Shown: in pieces, positions 1 to 9,700 of the stretch
How the letters are laid out: each line of letters opens with the position of its first letter
How positions within the stretch are numbered: position 1 is the stretch's first letter
NCBI GenBank assembly: GCA_947500825.1
Contig: CANMTR010000001.1
Coordinates: forward strand, 1-64,000
Source of the DNA: an uncultured Paracoccaceae bacterium
GTDB taxonomy: Bacteria > Pseudomonadota > Alphaproteobacteria > Rhodobacterales > Rhodobacteraceae
Length of the DNA: 64,000 bases
Direction: 5' to 3'
Position numbers and translations under genes: made by a program
Notes under the pieces: model-generated
Database searches by the model: none
The model's input: the letters and a program-made list of their open reading frames with translations, nothing else
What the model was told of the DNA's origin: nothing

Positions 1-2
1 CA

Positions 3-407
3 GACGGACTGATCAGCTCGGCCACGCCGACATCCGTCGGGCCTGCCATGAGCTACACCATGCAGTGGGACACGATCATCCACCTCGAGAAAGCGGTCCT
101 CGATCATATGGCCGAAGAGCACGACCACCTTCGCTTTTCCGCCGGCAAGAGGGTGGCTGAGCTGAGGGAAGACCTTGGTTCCCAGCGAGCCCAGATCCGA
201 GAGCTCCTCTTGCAGGTCGACGAGAAGGATAGCGAAATCGCTGCACTTGAAGGAGCGCGACACGACCTCGAACAGCGCCTGGCCACAGCATCGGCCGACG
301 TAGATTTGCTCAAGAACCGCCTCGTAGATCTTGATAAGGAACAAGACTTCCGCGCACAGATGTTCCGCTTGGTGAAGGAGACGCTGGCGGAAAATAGGGC
401 CTGTTAG
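3..407 (+). CDS. Coiled-coil hypothetical protein, possibly 5'-truncated by the window edge
   Basis: The first ATG is at 48 and gives 119 residues, but the frame stays open back to position 3 and there is no convincing Shine-Dalgarno before ATG 48, so the gene may start outside the window. From about residue 20 to 105 the protein is almost entirely E/K/R/L/A with heptad-like spacing, which predicts a long coiled coil. I recognise no domain. It converges on the large ATPase gene, so it is not part of that operon, although coiled-coil accessory proteins are common in defence islands. Function unknown. Confidence 0.5.
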   Translation, partial: DGLISSATPTSVGPAMSYTMQWDTIIHLEKAVLDHMAEEHDHLRFSAGKRVAELREDLGSQRAQIRELLLQVDEKDSEIAALEGARHDLEQRLATASADVDLLKNRLVDLDKEQDFRAQMFRLVKETLAENRAC

Positions 408-737
408 ACGTGCAAGTTCCTTTGCGCGCTGCTCGTCGGCACCGACGGTCGGCGTCGATGGTCACATCCGGCGTCCCGGCGCTAAGACGGCGTCGCGAAA
501 ATTGCGATCGAGCCCGCAGCGTTGCTGTGAGGCTCGCGAGAGCTATCACATTCGACGGACCCGGAACTGCCGGCGCGGGCTTGAAATTACCGCCCCCGCG
601 CCAACCCGCAAATTGCGGTGCCACGGCATCCGGTCATTATCTGCGACCCACGGGATTCCATTCCCGACCACCGCGGCTCGAGAGCCTTTCGGTCGGGCCC
701 GCCGCCAACGCTGCCGGCCAACCCGGCGCAGAGCGCT
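408..737. other. Intergenic gap between convergent genes
   Basis: No supported gene lies here; short open frames are GC-driven and have no ribosome binding site. There is one possible hairpin, GGCGCGGG at 572-579 with CCCGCGCC at 595-602 and a 15-base loop, not followed by a T run. It could act in termination between the converging genes, but the evidence is weak. Confidence 0.4.
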
Positions 738-3700
738 TCAGGCCGGCTCAAGCGCCTTACGCGCCTGGAAGGCCGCCGCCTGCACCAATCGGCCGAAAGC
801 GGAGAGTCGTAGGCGGCCCTCGTCCGGACTATAGGTCTGCACCAGGCCCAGCATCCGCAGGTCGGGAATGACATCCTCGGCCGTGCCGTGGCCCTCGCTC
901 GCCAGCAGATCCATCATCGCCTGGTAGTCACCCGCATCGTCGACATCCTCGAGCATCGAGAGTGCCCCGCCCAGAGATGCACCCGGCACATACTGCCCCG
1001 CATCGATCGGTTCGGCGGCCCGGGCGAGGCTCTCTGCCGTCACGCGACCATGCTCGCCGATTTGCGCCTTCACGATGTCGCAGATATGCGCGGGAATCCC
1101 GCCCGTCAGGCGCAGGATCTCGGTCCTGAGCTCGCGGCTGTCGAGGCTTAGCGCCTCCACCTCCTGCAAGTAGGCCCGCAGCATCTCGTGCCCCCAGGGG
1201 ATCAGCGCCGTCGCATCGCGCTTCACAGCCAGGTCACGCAGCACGTCATCGGTCGCATCAAGCAGGAAGATCGGCCGGACATCGCCCGACTTCACCTGAC
1301 CCCAGCGCTCAGCGAAGGTGACGAGATCACTCACTTGGGCCGCGCTCGGCTTGATAAAGACCAGCTTCATCCGCTTCGAACCGCGGGCGGCCTTGACCTG
1401 CTCAATCTCGCGGCGGAAGACCTTGGCGTTCGTCACCGTCACGACGGTGATGTCCTCGACCTTCCCCCAGGCGCGGCGCGGTCCCAGAACCTGCTCGATC
1501 GCGGTCGGAACCTCCCGGAGTCCCATGACCGGCAGACCGGTCACGAACCGGCAGCCTGCCCGCGCGGGATCGAGGAGGTCGCTGATCTGGCTGTCGCTCA
1601 ACGGCGAACGCTTCATCTGCGACACGTCGACCGGGCCTGTCGCTCCCTTGGGCTCGTAGGCGCGGCGGTAGCTCGGGGCGTCATAGTCTACCTCCGGCTC
1701 GCGATCCTGGATGTTGACCAGGGCCTCGATGATATCCGGCTCCTGTCCGAGCATCTGCGCCACCTGCCGGGTTCTTAGCACGTAGTGATACTGCGAGTTC
1801 CCGGAGATCTCGATACGGCCGAGGACCCCGAGTTCGAAGAGTTCGTCGAGCAGAACCCGGAAGCCCGCCTCGTCGACCGTCTGGATGCTCGCCGGCCAGT
1901 GCTTCATTGCCTCCTCGCGGATCTCGGTCGGCGCGAGGCCGGTGCGCAGCACCCGCTCTTCGCCGAAGTCGGTCCGGATCAAGCCGAGAACGTTGGCGAT
2001 CAGCGCGTAGCGCGGGTCGAGATCGAGCGTCAGCTGGAACTTCGAGCGGATCTCGCGCCGGATCTCGTCGAATCCTTCGCCCTTGAAGATCATGTCGTCG
2101 GGGATCTTCCAGAGCGGCCCCTCGCCGAGATCCTCCTCCTGGCGGTGCAGGAACTCGAGCAGCCCCTTGCAGAAGGTCTGCACCAGCGACGGATAGTCGT
2201 TGACGTAGGCCAGGATGTTCTCGACCGCCATCTCGTTCTCGAAGGTGAAACCCGCGGCCCGCATCGGCTCGATGATGAGGCGGCGCGCCGAGGCCTTGTC
2301 CTCGTGCGTGGCGTTGAGCGGGCCGATGCAGATCGGCTCGCCGAGATGCGCCAGCGGCGAGTTCGGCTCCTTGAGCATCCGGCGCACGTTGTGCAGGCCG
2401 GCGAAGACTACCTTGAAGTTGCGGTGAGTGGCCTCCATCAGTGCCTTGAGTGGGATGAGGTTCGGATAGCCGTTGCGCGCTTCTGAGCTCATGAACCGGT
2501 CGGTCTCGTCGAGCAGCAGGATGATGCGTCGCGAGCTGTCCATCTTCAGCCAGTCGCGAATATGCCGCGTCACGCCTTCCTCGGAGGTCTCCCCGGACGG
2601 GACAACTCCGTGATCGCCGAGCATTTGCGCGATCCGCGACCAGACATTCGACGCCGGCTCCGCCCGCCCGCCGAGCGAGTTCACCTCGCGCCGCTGCACG
2701 ATGATGCCCTTGTCGGGGTTGTGGTAACGCTCCTCGACATGGCTGAGGAGCGCAGACTTGCCGAGCTGGCGGCCGCCATAGACGAGGCAGCCATCGACCT
2801 CGCGGCGGTAGATCAGGCCGATCTCCCGCTCCCGCCCGAAGAACATCTCCGGCGGCAGCCGGCCCGCGGCGGTGGTGTAGGGCTCGACGCTCCCGAACGG
2901 CAGTCCGCAATCGAAGAGCGTCTCGAGACGAGACGTCGTCGAAATCGCGATGAACGCCGTCAGCATCTCATCGATCAGGAGAGCCGGCACACCCCGGCGC
3001 CGCAATCCGCGCGCGAACTCGCGGCGCTTCTCCACCGACATCCGCTCGTTCACGATGACGATCGTCGGCACGTCCTGCTCGAGGTGATCGTCGATCTGCT
3101 CGAAGAGCACGTTGGGCCCGATGATGAGCGCCTTGTAGCGGCCATGCGCTTTGGAGCCGAACTCCGGTGGGCAGAAGAAGTCCTTAAACTGGAAGCCCAT
3201 CCGCACCTCGTGCAAGCACGCCTGCCGCACGCCCGGAAGACGCACCACGTCGTGCACCTTGTCTACCGTGAAAGTCAGCGCCTCGAGGAAGCTCGCGAGT
3301 GCCGCGGGGCGGGTGACGTCCGACTGAAGCTGGCGCGCCATCTTAAACCAAGCCGATACCAGCTCGCCAGCGGGCGCGCGTCGTTCGGGCGCAATCCGGA
3401 GCTGTTCCCCTTCGGCCTCCGCCGAGAAGGCAGCCTCGTAGGCCTCGGCCGTCGACGGCCAGTCCTCGCGCCCCGCCGCCTCAACGAAGCCGGGGAAGAA
3501 GGCTACGAAGACACGCGACTTTCGATCCCTGACCTCCCCGATGGGCCGGCCATCGCGGATCAGGGCGAGGCGGTCCTCGACCATTTCCGGCGACATCGTG
3601 TCGATTTCAACCTTGAGGCTTTCGATCTCGCGCCGCATGCCCGTCCGGTCATGCGCAATCTGTTCGAGCCGCGCGATCTGGTCGTCTTTGATCGCGTGTT

Positions 3701-6700
3701 CGACCTCCTCGATCAAGCGCTCCGCGCCTGCAATGATGTCGGGGACCTGGAAGACCTCCAGAGGTCGCAGCATAACGGCCTCCGGTTCGATGACCGCAAC
3801 CGGGCCACGCCACTGGTTGATCCAGAAGACAATCTCGTCAAGTCGATCGATTTCCCGCGTGATCTGGTCCTGGAACTTCAGGTCAATCTTAGCGAGGTCC
3901 TTGAGCTTGCGACTGACTTCGCCAACCTCATGATCGAGGGAATTGAGTCGTTCCGAACGAGCCTCAGCGACCCGTGCCATCAAGGAGATCTGGCCCTCGC
4001 CTTCCTCGCTCAACCTCAGCGCAAGGCGCTCCGCAGCGGAAAATGCGCCTGCTGCGATCTTCTCCTCAAACGAATCCTTCGGCGTGAGGATTCGGCCCGC
4101 GAGCACCGCCTCGAGCACGCGCCGGTCCTCCTGGCGCAGCTGGCCTCTTTCAGCGGTCGCCGGATTGCCCTCCAGATTGATCCGGAGTGGGTCCGGCGAT
4201 AGCGGCTGGCATCCCGCCGGCAGAAGGTCGAGCTCGTCACCCAGGGCCGCAACGAGCGTGCCGTAGGTCTGGATGTCCTGGCCGGAGAGCATCTGGTCGA
4301 GCTCGTCGATCCGGCGCAGCACCCACTCGGCCAGGGTGCGGTCGAGGCCCTCCTCCGCTTCCTCCATCTCGGCGCGCAGGCCTGCACGCGCTGCCTCGAT
4401 CTTGCTCTGGAGCGCCGATGCCCGGCGGGGAAGCTGGTCGATCTCCGAACTCTTCCGCTTGCGATCCCGCTGCGCGACGTCGCGATACCGGATCAGCAGA
4501 TCGATCCCTTCGCCGATGTTGCGATACATGTATTGCAGCGAGATCTGCGGGAAGTGCCCCTTCGAACGCGTGCCGGTGCCCCGGTTGATCTCGCGGGCGC
4601 GCGTCTCGATCGCGCTGCGATCCGCAAAGCGCTCGATTACCGCGTCGATCGCATCGAGCGACGCCTTACCTGCGAGCACGTCGTCAACCACGCGGCCGAC
4701 CTCGCCGCTGCTGACGATCTTGTTCAACACGTAGGTGGAGGGCTGGCACGGCCCGCTGCGCATCTTGGCCTGCTCGTGCCATGCCACGAGCTCGCGGCGC
4801 ACTGCGTCGAGCCGCGAGACCTCCGGCTTGCCCGCCGCCTGCGCCAGGTCATCCACCTTCGGCGCGAAGTTGTAGTCCAAGTCCTGGATGGCCTCCTGAA
4901 GCTCAGCCAGCGTAGGCCCGTAGGAGCGCAGGTTCAGATCGCCGACTATCTGCCGGATCTGAAGTTCCCGCATCAGGATCGCCGGGCGCAGCAATCCCCC
5001 GAAGAGGAGGACATTGCGGCGCTCCTCGGTCTCCGCGTCGCCTGCCTTCTCTACGGACGCCGCGTTCACCAGCGTCGAGAAGGCCTGAACGCTGGTGTCG
5101 TAGGATTCGAAGGACAGCCGCGAGGCCGCCGTCGCCCGCAAGACATCGGCGCCGAGCCGCCCCGGGTGGCCGTGCGACTCCAGTGCGCCTGAAAACCTGG
5201 CCGCGATCGCCAGGCGATCGGCGTCGATCAGCGCGCGCAGCGCCGCCTCCACATCGCCCGCCGGCAGAACTTCCACCTCGACTGGCTCCGGCTCCGACTG
5301 CACTTCGGGCTCCCGCCCGTCGTCCGCCTCGTCCCTCTCATTCTCCCCCGATTCCGCCGATGCTTCGCTCGAACCCAGGTCCGAGGCGTCTTCCGCCGAC
5401 GTCACTTCGACGCCGGTATCTTCTTCCCGAACTACGACCCCGGAAGGCAACTCCGCTTCATCCGGCACCTCGTCCGAAGCATCTGTGGGATCGTCCTCAA
5501 CCTGCCCTTCTTCCGGAACAAGATTAACGCCTTCCAGCTCCGCCGGATCGTCCTCGCGTTCGACCCGGAGTTTTTTCTCCTCCGTCCAGACGAGGATGAG
5601 ACCCAGGGTTTCTTCTATCTCGCCCTGCGTCGCGAGCGCGGCGGCATCGAGCTCCCCAAGTCGCCCTCCGAGCTCGGCGATCTCGGTGGAGAGGCGGCCG
5701 ACCTCCGTCCAGGACTTGGCTGCAAGCTTTTCCTGGGCATCCGCCTCCAGTGCGGAGATGTCACCCCTCACCGCCTCGATCTCATCGTACTGGGTGCGGA
5801 GCCGCCGCAACAGATCGGGCAGAGCCTCCATGTCAGCCGGAACGAGCGCAGCAAGCCGTGCCTCGGCCTCGCCCACTGCGTCAGACACGAACGCCCCTGC
5901 GATTGCCTCGGACGCGATCCGACGCACCGGGTCATCCTGGGTGCGGGCATCTTCGGCGAGCCTCTCCAGCTCGCCAAGAAGCGTCAGGGCGTCGTCGAGG
6001 CGCCGGGCGTCGAGCCGATCTCCCATCTCCCCAGCCGCGTCCTCCAGCGCTGCACAGGTGCGCTGCCAGGCCTCGCGAAGCGCCTCCGGGATCGGGTGCG
6101 GAGCCGGCTCTTCCTCGTCCTCCTCCGGCTCGCCTTGGGCCTGCCCTTCGTGCGCGAAGACACTGTCGGGAGGGATGTCCTCCGGTTCCTCCTCCTTTAC
6201 CTCCTCCGCCGCCTTCCGCCGCTCGCGCATCTCCTCCTTTGTATCGGCGAGCTGCACCCGTGAGCTTTCCACGAGATGTTTCAGGAAGAGGTCGAACAGG
6301 GCCTCCGAGTAGTCTTCGCCGGATGCCGACTGGTATCTCTCCAGGAGGTCGCCATAAAAATCCTCCTGATTGCACACGCGCATATTGGCGCGCGGGCCCG
6401 GCGCCCGGCTTCGCTTGTTCTTCGGAATCGTCTCCACCACCGCGAGGTTGACGAGCAGAAACGCGCCCGGCCGCTCCTCGATGTAGCTGAGAAGGTTTGC
6501 GTAAAAGCCTTCCTCGTCTCGCGGGTCGATGTCGGGGTCGTCCTCCCTGAGGATGCGGACGAGCGCCTTGCGATGACGAACCGACAGCGGGACTATGGAC
6601 TTGAGGCGCTCAAGCGCATCGGGAACATATTCGCTGATGTAGAATGGAACCTTCGCCAGCCCCTCCAAGTCACTCGTGACCGCAAGGAGCTCCGGCGTGA

Positions 6701-6764
6701 TTTCGTCGGGCATGCTCATCTGAGCGTCTTCTGTCGGTTTATCTACCATCGGCTCCCTCGTCAC
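738..6764 (-). CDS. Giant coiled-coil P-loop ATPase (STAND/AAA-like), third gene of candidate defence operon
   Basis: A 2008-residue protein. The N-terminal half is acidic and rich in predicted coiled coil, with a strongly acidic low-complexity stretch near residues 400-500. A segment ending in a PEMFFGRERE-type motif (about residue 1300) leads into a P-loop NTPase: Walker A GGRQLGKSALL near 1330-1340 and Walker B ILLLDETDRF near 1416-1425. These are followed by winged-helix-like sequence and a second alpha/beta region. The GRE...GGRQLGKSALL layout resembles STAND-type sensor ATPases of conflict systems; that is a family inference. GTG start 6764 overlaps the helicase stop as GTGA. An ATG at 6749, preceded by GAGGGAG, is an alternative start. 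It is translationally coupled to the two genes upstream. No nuclease domain was recognised. Confidence 0.85.
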   Translation of the reverse strand: MTREPMVDKPTEDAQMSMPDEITPELLAVTSDLEGLAKVPFYISEYVPDALERLKSIVPLSVRHRKALVRILREDDPDIDPRDEEGFYANLLSYIEERPGAFLLVNLAVVETIPKNKRSRAPGPRANMRVCNQEDFYGDLLERYQSASGEDYSEALFDLFLKHLVESSRVQLADTKEEMRERRKAAEEVKEEEPEDIPPDSVFAHEGQAQGEPEEDEEEPAPHPIPEALREAWQRTCAALEDAAGEMGDRLDARRLDDALTLLGELERLAEDARTQDDPVRRIASEAIAGAFVSDAVGEAEARLAALVPADMEALPDLLRRLRTQYDEIEAVRGDISALEADAQEKLAAKSWTEVGRLSTEIAELGGRLGELDAAALATQGEIEETLGLILVWTEEKKLRVEREDDPAELEGVNLVPEEGQVEDDPTDASDEVPDEAELPSGVVVREEDTGVEVTSAEDASDLGSSEASAESGENERDEADDGREPEVQSEPEPVEVEVLPAGDVEAALRALIDADRLAIAARFSGALESHGHPGRLGADVLRATAASRLSFESYDTSVQAFSTLVNAASVEKAGDAETEERRNVLLFGGLLRPAILMRELQIRQIVGDLNLRSYGPTLAELQEAIQDLDYNFAPKVDDLAQAAGKPEVSRLDAVRRELVAWHEQAKMRSGPCQPSTYVLNKIVSSGEVGRVVDDVLAGKASLDAIDAVIERFADRSAIETRAREINRGTGTRSKGHFPQISLQYMYRNIGEGIDLLIRYRDVAQRDRKRKSSEIDQLPRRASALQSKIEAARAGLRAEMEEAEEGLDRTLAEWVLRRIDELDQMLSGQDIQTYGTLVAALGDELDLLPAGCQPLSPDPLRINLEGNPATAERGQLRQEDRRVLEAVLAGRILTPKDSFEEKIAAGAFSAAERLALRLSEEGEGQISLMARVAEARSERLNSLDHEVGEVSRKLKDLAKIDLKFQDQITREIDRLDEIVFWINQWRGPVAVIEPEAVMLRPLEVFQVPDIIAGAERLIEEVEHAIKDDQIARLEQIAHDRTGMRREIESLKVEIDTMSPEMVEDRLALIRDGRPIGEVRDRKSRVFVAFFPGFVEAAGREDWPSTAEAYEAAFSAEAEGEQLRIAPERRAPAGELVSAWFKMARQLQSDVTRPAALASFLEALTFTVDKVHDVVRLPGVRQACLHEVRMGFQFKDFFCPPEFGSKAHGRYKALIIGPNVLFEQIDDHLEQDVPTIVIVNERMSVEKRREFARGLRRRGVPALLIDEMLTAFIAISTTSRLETLFDCGLPFGSVEPYTTAAGRLPPEMFFGREREIGLIYRREVDGCLVYGGRQLGKSALLSHVEERYHNPDKGIIVQRREVNSLGGRAEPASNVWSRIAQMLGDHGVVPSGETSEEGVTRHIRDWLKMDSSRRIILLLDETDRFMSSEARNGYPNLIPLKALMEATHRNFKVVFAGLHNVRRMLKEPNSPLAHLGEPICIGPLNATHEDKASARRLIIEPMRAAGFTFENEMAVENILAYVNDYPSLVQTFCKGLLEFLHRQEEDLGEGPLWKIPDDMIFKGEGFDEIRREIRSKFQLTLDLDPRYALIANVLGLIRTDFGEERVLRTGLAPTEIREEAMKHWPASIQTVDEAGFRVLLDELFELGVLGRIEISGNSQYHYVLRTRQVAQMLGQEPDIIEALVNIQDREPEVDYDAPSYRRAYEPKGATGPVDVSQMKRSPLSDSQISDLLDPARAGCRFVTGLPVMGLREVPTAIEQVLGPRRAWGKVEDITVVTVTNAKVFRREIEQVKAARGSKRMKLVFIKPSAAQVSDLVTFAERWGQVKSGDVRPIFLLDATDDVLRDLAVKRDATALIPWGHEMLRAYLQEVEALSLDSRELRTEILRLTGGIPAHICDIVKAQIGEHGRVTAESLARAAEPIDAGQYVPGASLGGALSMLEDVDDAGDYQAMMDLLASEGHGTAEDVIPDLRMLGLVQTYSPDEGRLRLSAFGRLVQAAAFQARKALEPA

Positions 6765-9700
6765 ATCCGGCCCGGCAGGGCTGCTTCACCGGACAGGACC
6801 TGCTCCACCCACTCGAGCACCGGCTTGCGCTCGAAGTCCTGCCAGTTCTTCTGGTTTGAGTAGTCGTTGAGACACCGCGTGCATGACGTCGTGCAATGCG
6901 GGTTGCTGCAATCGAGCACGCTGCGCGTCGCTGTCAGGATCGCCTTCATGGAGAACCTCGCGTCCCGCGTCAGGCGCGTCGTGTAGCCGGCACCGCCGGC
7001 CACGGAGTCGTAGAGAACCACCACCGGTGCGCCTGCCATCCTCTGGTCCGTGGCGCGCAGGTCGCGCGAGTCCGTTTCCAGCATCCGACTCACCGCAAGG
7101 CGCATCGCCTCCCGCAGCGTCTTGCGCATCCGCTCCGTCGGTTCATAGGGAACCGCGCCAGGGCCGAGCGGAAGGGCGCGGACCAGGACGGTGCGCACGT
7201 CGGTCTCGAACACATGGCCGAGATCGACCGGCCGTGCCGTTCCCTGTAACTCGCACGGCTCATCCGTCCGCGGCGCGTTGTGCTCGGGCACCGGCTGATC
7301 CTGCTGCCAACCCACGCCGTTTCCCTCCACGGGCTCGGCATGCTCGCACCAGGGACACCAGATGTAGCCGCCGCCCTTGGGCCCCTTGTTGACCGAAATG
7401 ATCCGCCCCAGCTCGGGGTCGGGCGCGTTCGACCCCGGCGCGTGGAAGGTCAGGATGCCCTCGACATCGGTGCGCTCGTAACGTGAGAACGGCGCGTTCG
7501 TCAGCAGCCGGGCGTCGTCCGTGGCGCGTAATTTCACGCGCGCCGCGCCCGGGTCCTTGCCCTGTGCCTCGGCATAGGAGGTCAGGAAGCCGCGCGGACG
7601 GATGAACTTCCTCGGCTGGTTGAGCGGCGCAAAGGGCACGCCGCATTGCGGACACTCGTCGTGCTTGTCCTCGTCGAGACGCGTCACGTCAGGATAGGAG
7701 CACTCCTCGCAGACCCGCAGCCGGCCCTGCTCGACGAACGCATCGTCGCCAGAGAACTTGTCCTTGCGCACGATCCCCCGGCTGGTCCAGACGCGGCCGC
7801 CGGCGATGACCTCGCTGCCCGGGGCGTATTCACTGATCCCGATCGCGCCGTCCCGATCGAGCTCCAGGATCGTGTTCTCGCGCGTCTGCTTCTTGCTCGA
7901 GATCACCTCGAGCGACACCGAATGAACCGGGAAGCTGTAGGTCGGGATCAAGGCCCGCCGCGACAGTTGGTCGATCAGCATCTGCTTCATGAAGCGGGAT
8001 TGCTGAGTGCGCATGAAGTCGAGCTTGCGACCGATCTTCTGATGCAGGGCGTTGTCGGTGGAGGAAATTTCGACCTGCTGCTTCATCAGGCGCTCGACTT
8101 GCTCTTGGTAGGTCTGCCAGCGCCCCTCGATCGCGTCCCGAAAGTGCGTGACGCGGCGCTGAAAAGCCTCGACGAGATCTGCCCCTGACAGGCCGATCGT
8201 CCGCAGCTCCTCGGGCAGTGCGCCGATCAGGGTATCCGCGGCCCCGCGCGACCGGCTTCCCTCCTCGCTCGCGATCCAATCTGCGAGATCGGCCTCGAAC
8301 GCCTCGCGCGCGGCGTCGTCCAGCGTGCCACCGAACACGTCGTCGAGCCGCGGCGTGCCGCTGCGGGTCATTTCCCGCAACCTGTGACCGAGATAGCCCG
8401 CGAGCATCGTTGCCATCTGGTGACGGCGGAAGAAGTTCGCGTTGTCGAGCGAGAGATACGGCACCGACGGCTTCTCGGCGAGATAATCCTCGAACTCGCG
8501 GAACTTGGCCTGATCATAGCGCGACGAGCGCGCCGTCGTCAGCACGATCGGCGCCACCTGCGCGCGGCGCCCGGCCCGGCCGGCCCGTTGCTGGTAATTG
8601 GCGATGTTGGGCGGCACGTTCTTGCAAAGCACCGCTTCGAGATCGCCAAGATCGACACCCATCTCCATCGTCGTCGTGCAGGACAGGAGGTTGATCTCGC
8701 CTTCCTTGAACTGCTGCTCGATCATGCCGCGCACCTCGGTCGAGATCGCCGCGGTATGTTCCCGCGCAATGCCGAGGAGCGGCAGCTCTCGGTAGCGCCG
8801 CACGTAGTGGTTCGCTTCCTCGAAGGCGTTGCGCTCTTCCCGCGAGATCTCGCTCAGGGCGCCGCCGCACTTGTAGGACTGGCAGCGGCCGGCAGTATCG
8901 AACTGCGTCCGGGCGCCGCATCTCTGGCAGCGATAAAGCGGCACGTCGCGCCCGTCGGAGACGACGAGGGAGTCGTCGAGCTTTAACCCGAGCCCCTTGC
9001 CGTGCCGTACGCACATGCTGCGCGCCGAGCCGACGGCCCTGAAGAAGGCCTGGATCACGTCCCGTGCGTCGACCGGAGAGAGCCCGAGGCACTCCTCGAG
9101 AAACCAGGTGAAGCGATTGCTGCGCTTCGCCGCCGGCAGGTAACCCATGACGAGGTCGCTACGCGCATTACGCTCGAGCGCGATCGCCCGGTTCTCCTGC
9201 GCGAAGGCGCTCGTCCAGATCGAGTCGTCGTCGAGCCGGATGCCATGATCGGGCGTCTTGGAGATGGCGCGGTGGCCGCGCGCGGCCTTGAGGAAGAAGC
9301 GCGCGATCGCTTCCGCATGCGGCTTGAGGCTCTCTGGCAGCTTCGATGCGACCGCGTTTGCTGCGCGGTCGAGATGCGCGTAGTCGATCGAGATCAGACC
9401 GAAGCCTTCGAGGGAGTTGCGCAGTCGCGCGAGCACCGTGAGCTCGGCCACGATGAGCCCCTTAAGCCGGATCTCCTCGTTCTCGCCCGTTTCGCGCGAA
9501 GAGGTGAGCCCTCCCGAGTAGAGCCGCAAACCTTGAGCATCGAGTCGGCGCCGCACGGCCGTCGTCAGGTTCGGCAGATCGAGCCTTCCGCCCTGCTCCA
9601 CCGTCGCCAGAATCGCGGCGCGGATGGCCTGCTCCCGCGAAGTGCGCTCGAAGAACGGCGCGAAGAACGCCGCGTCCTGCCGGTTGTCCGAAAAGGTCAG

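Noticed and set aside
410-871. Plus-strand frame after the first gene
   Set aside because: Arg/Pro/Ala-rich, no ribosome site, and it runs into the 3' end of the minus-strand ATPase gene; judged spurious.
2562-4202. Long plus-strand frame of over 500 codons
   Set aside because: It lies wholly antisense to the P-loop ATPase gene, has no ribosome site and an Arg/Leu/His-biased composition typical of the reverse strand of high-GC genes.
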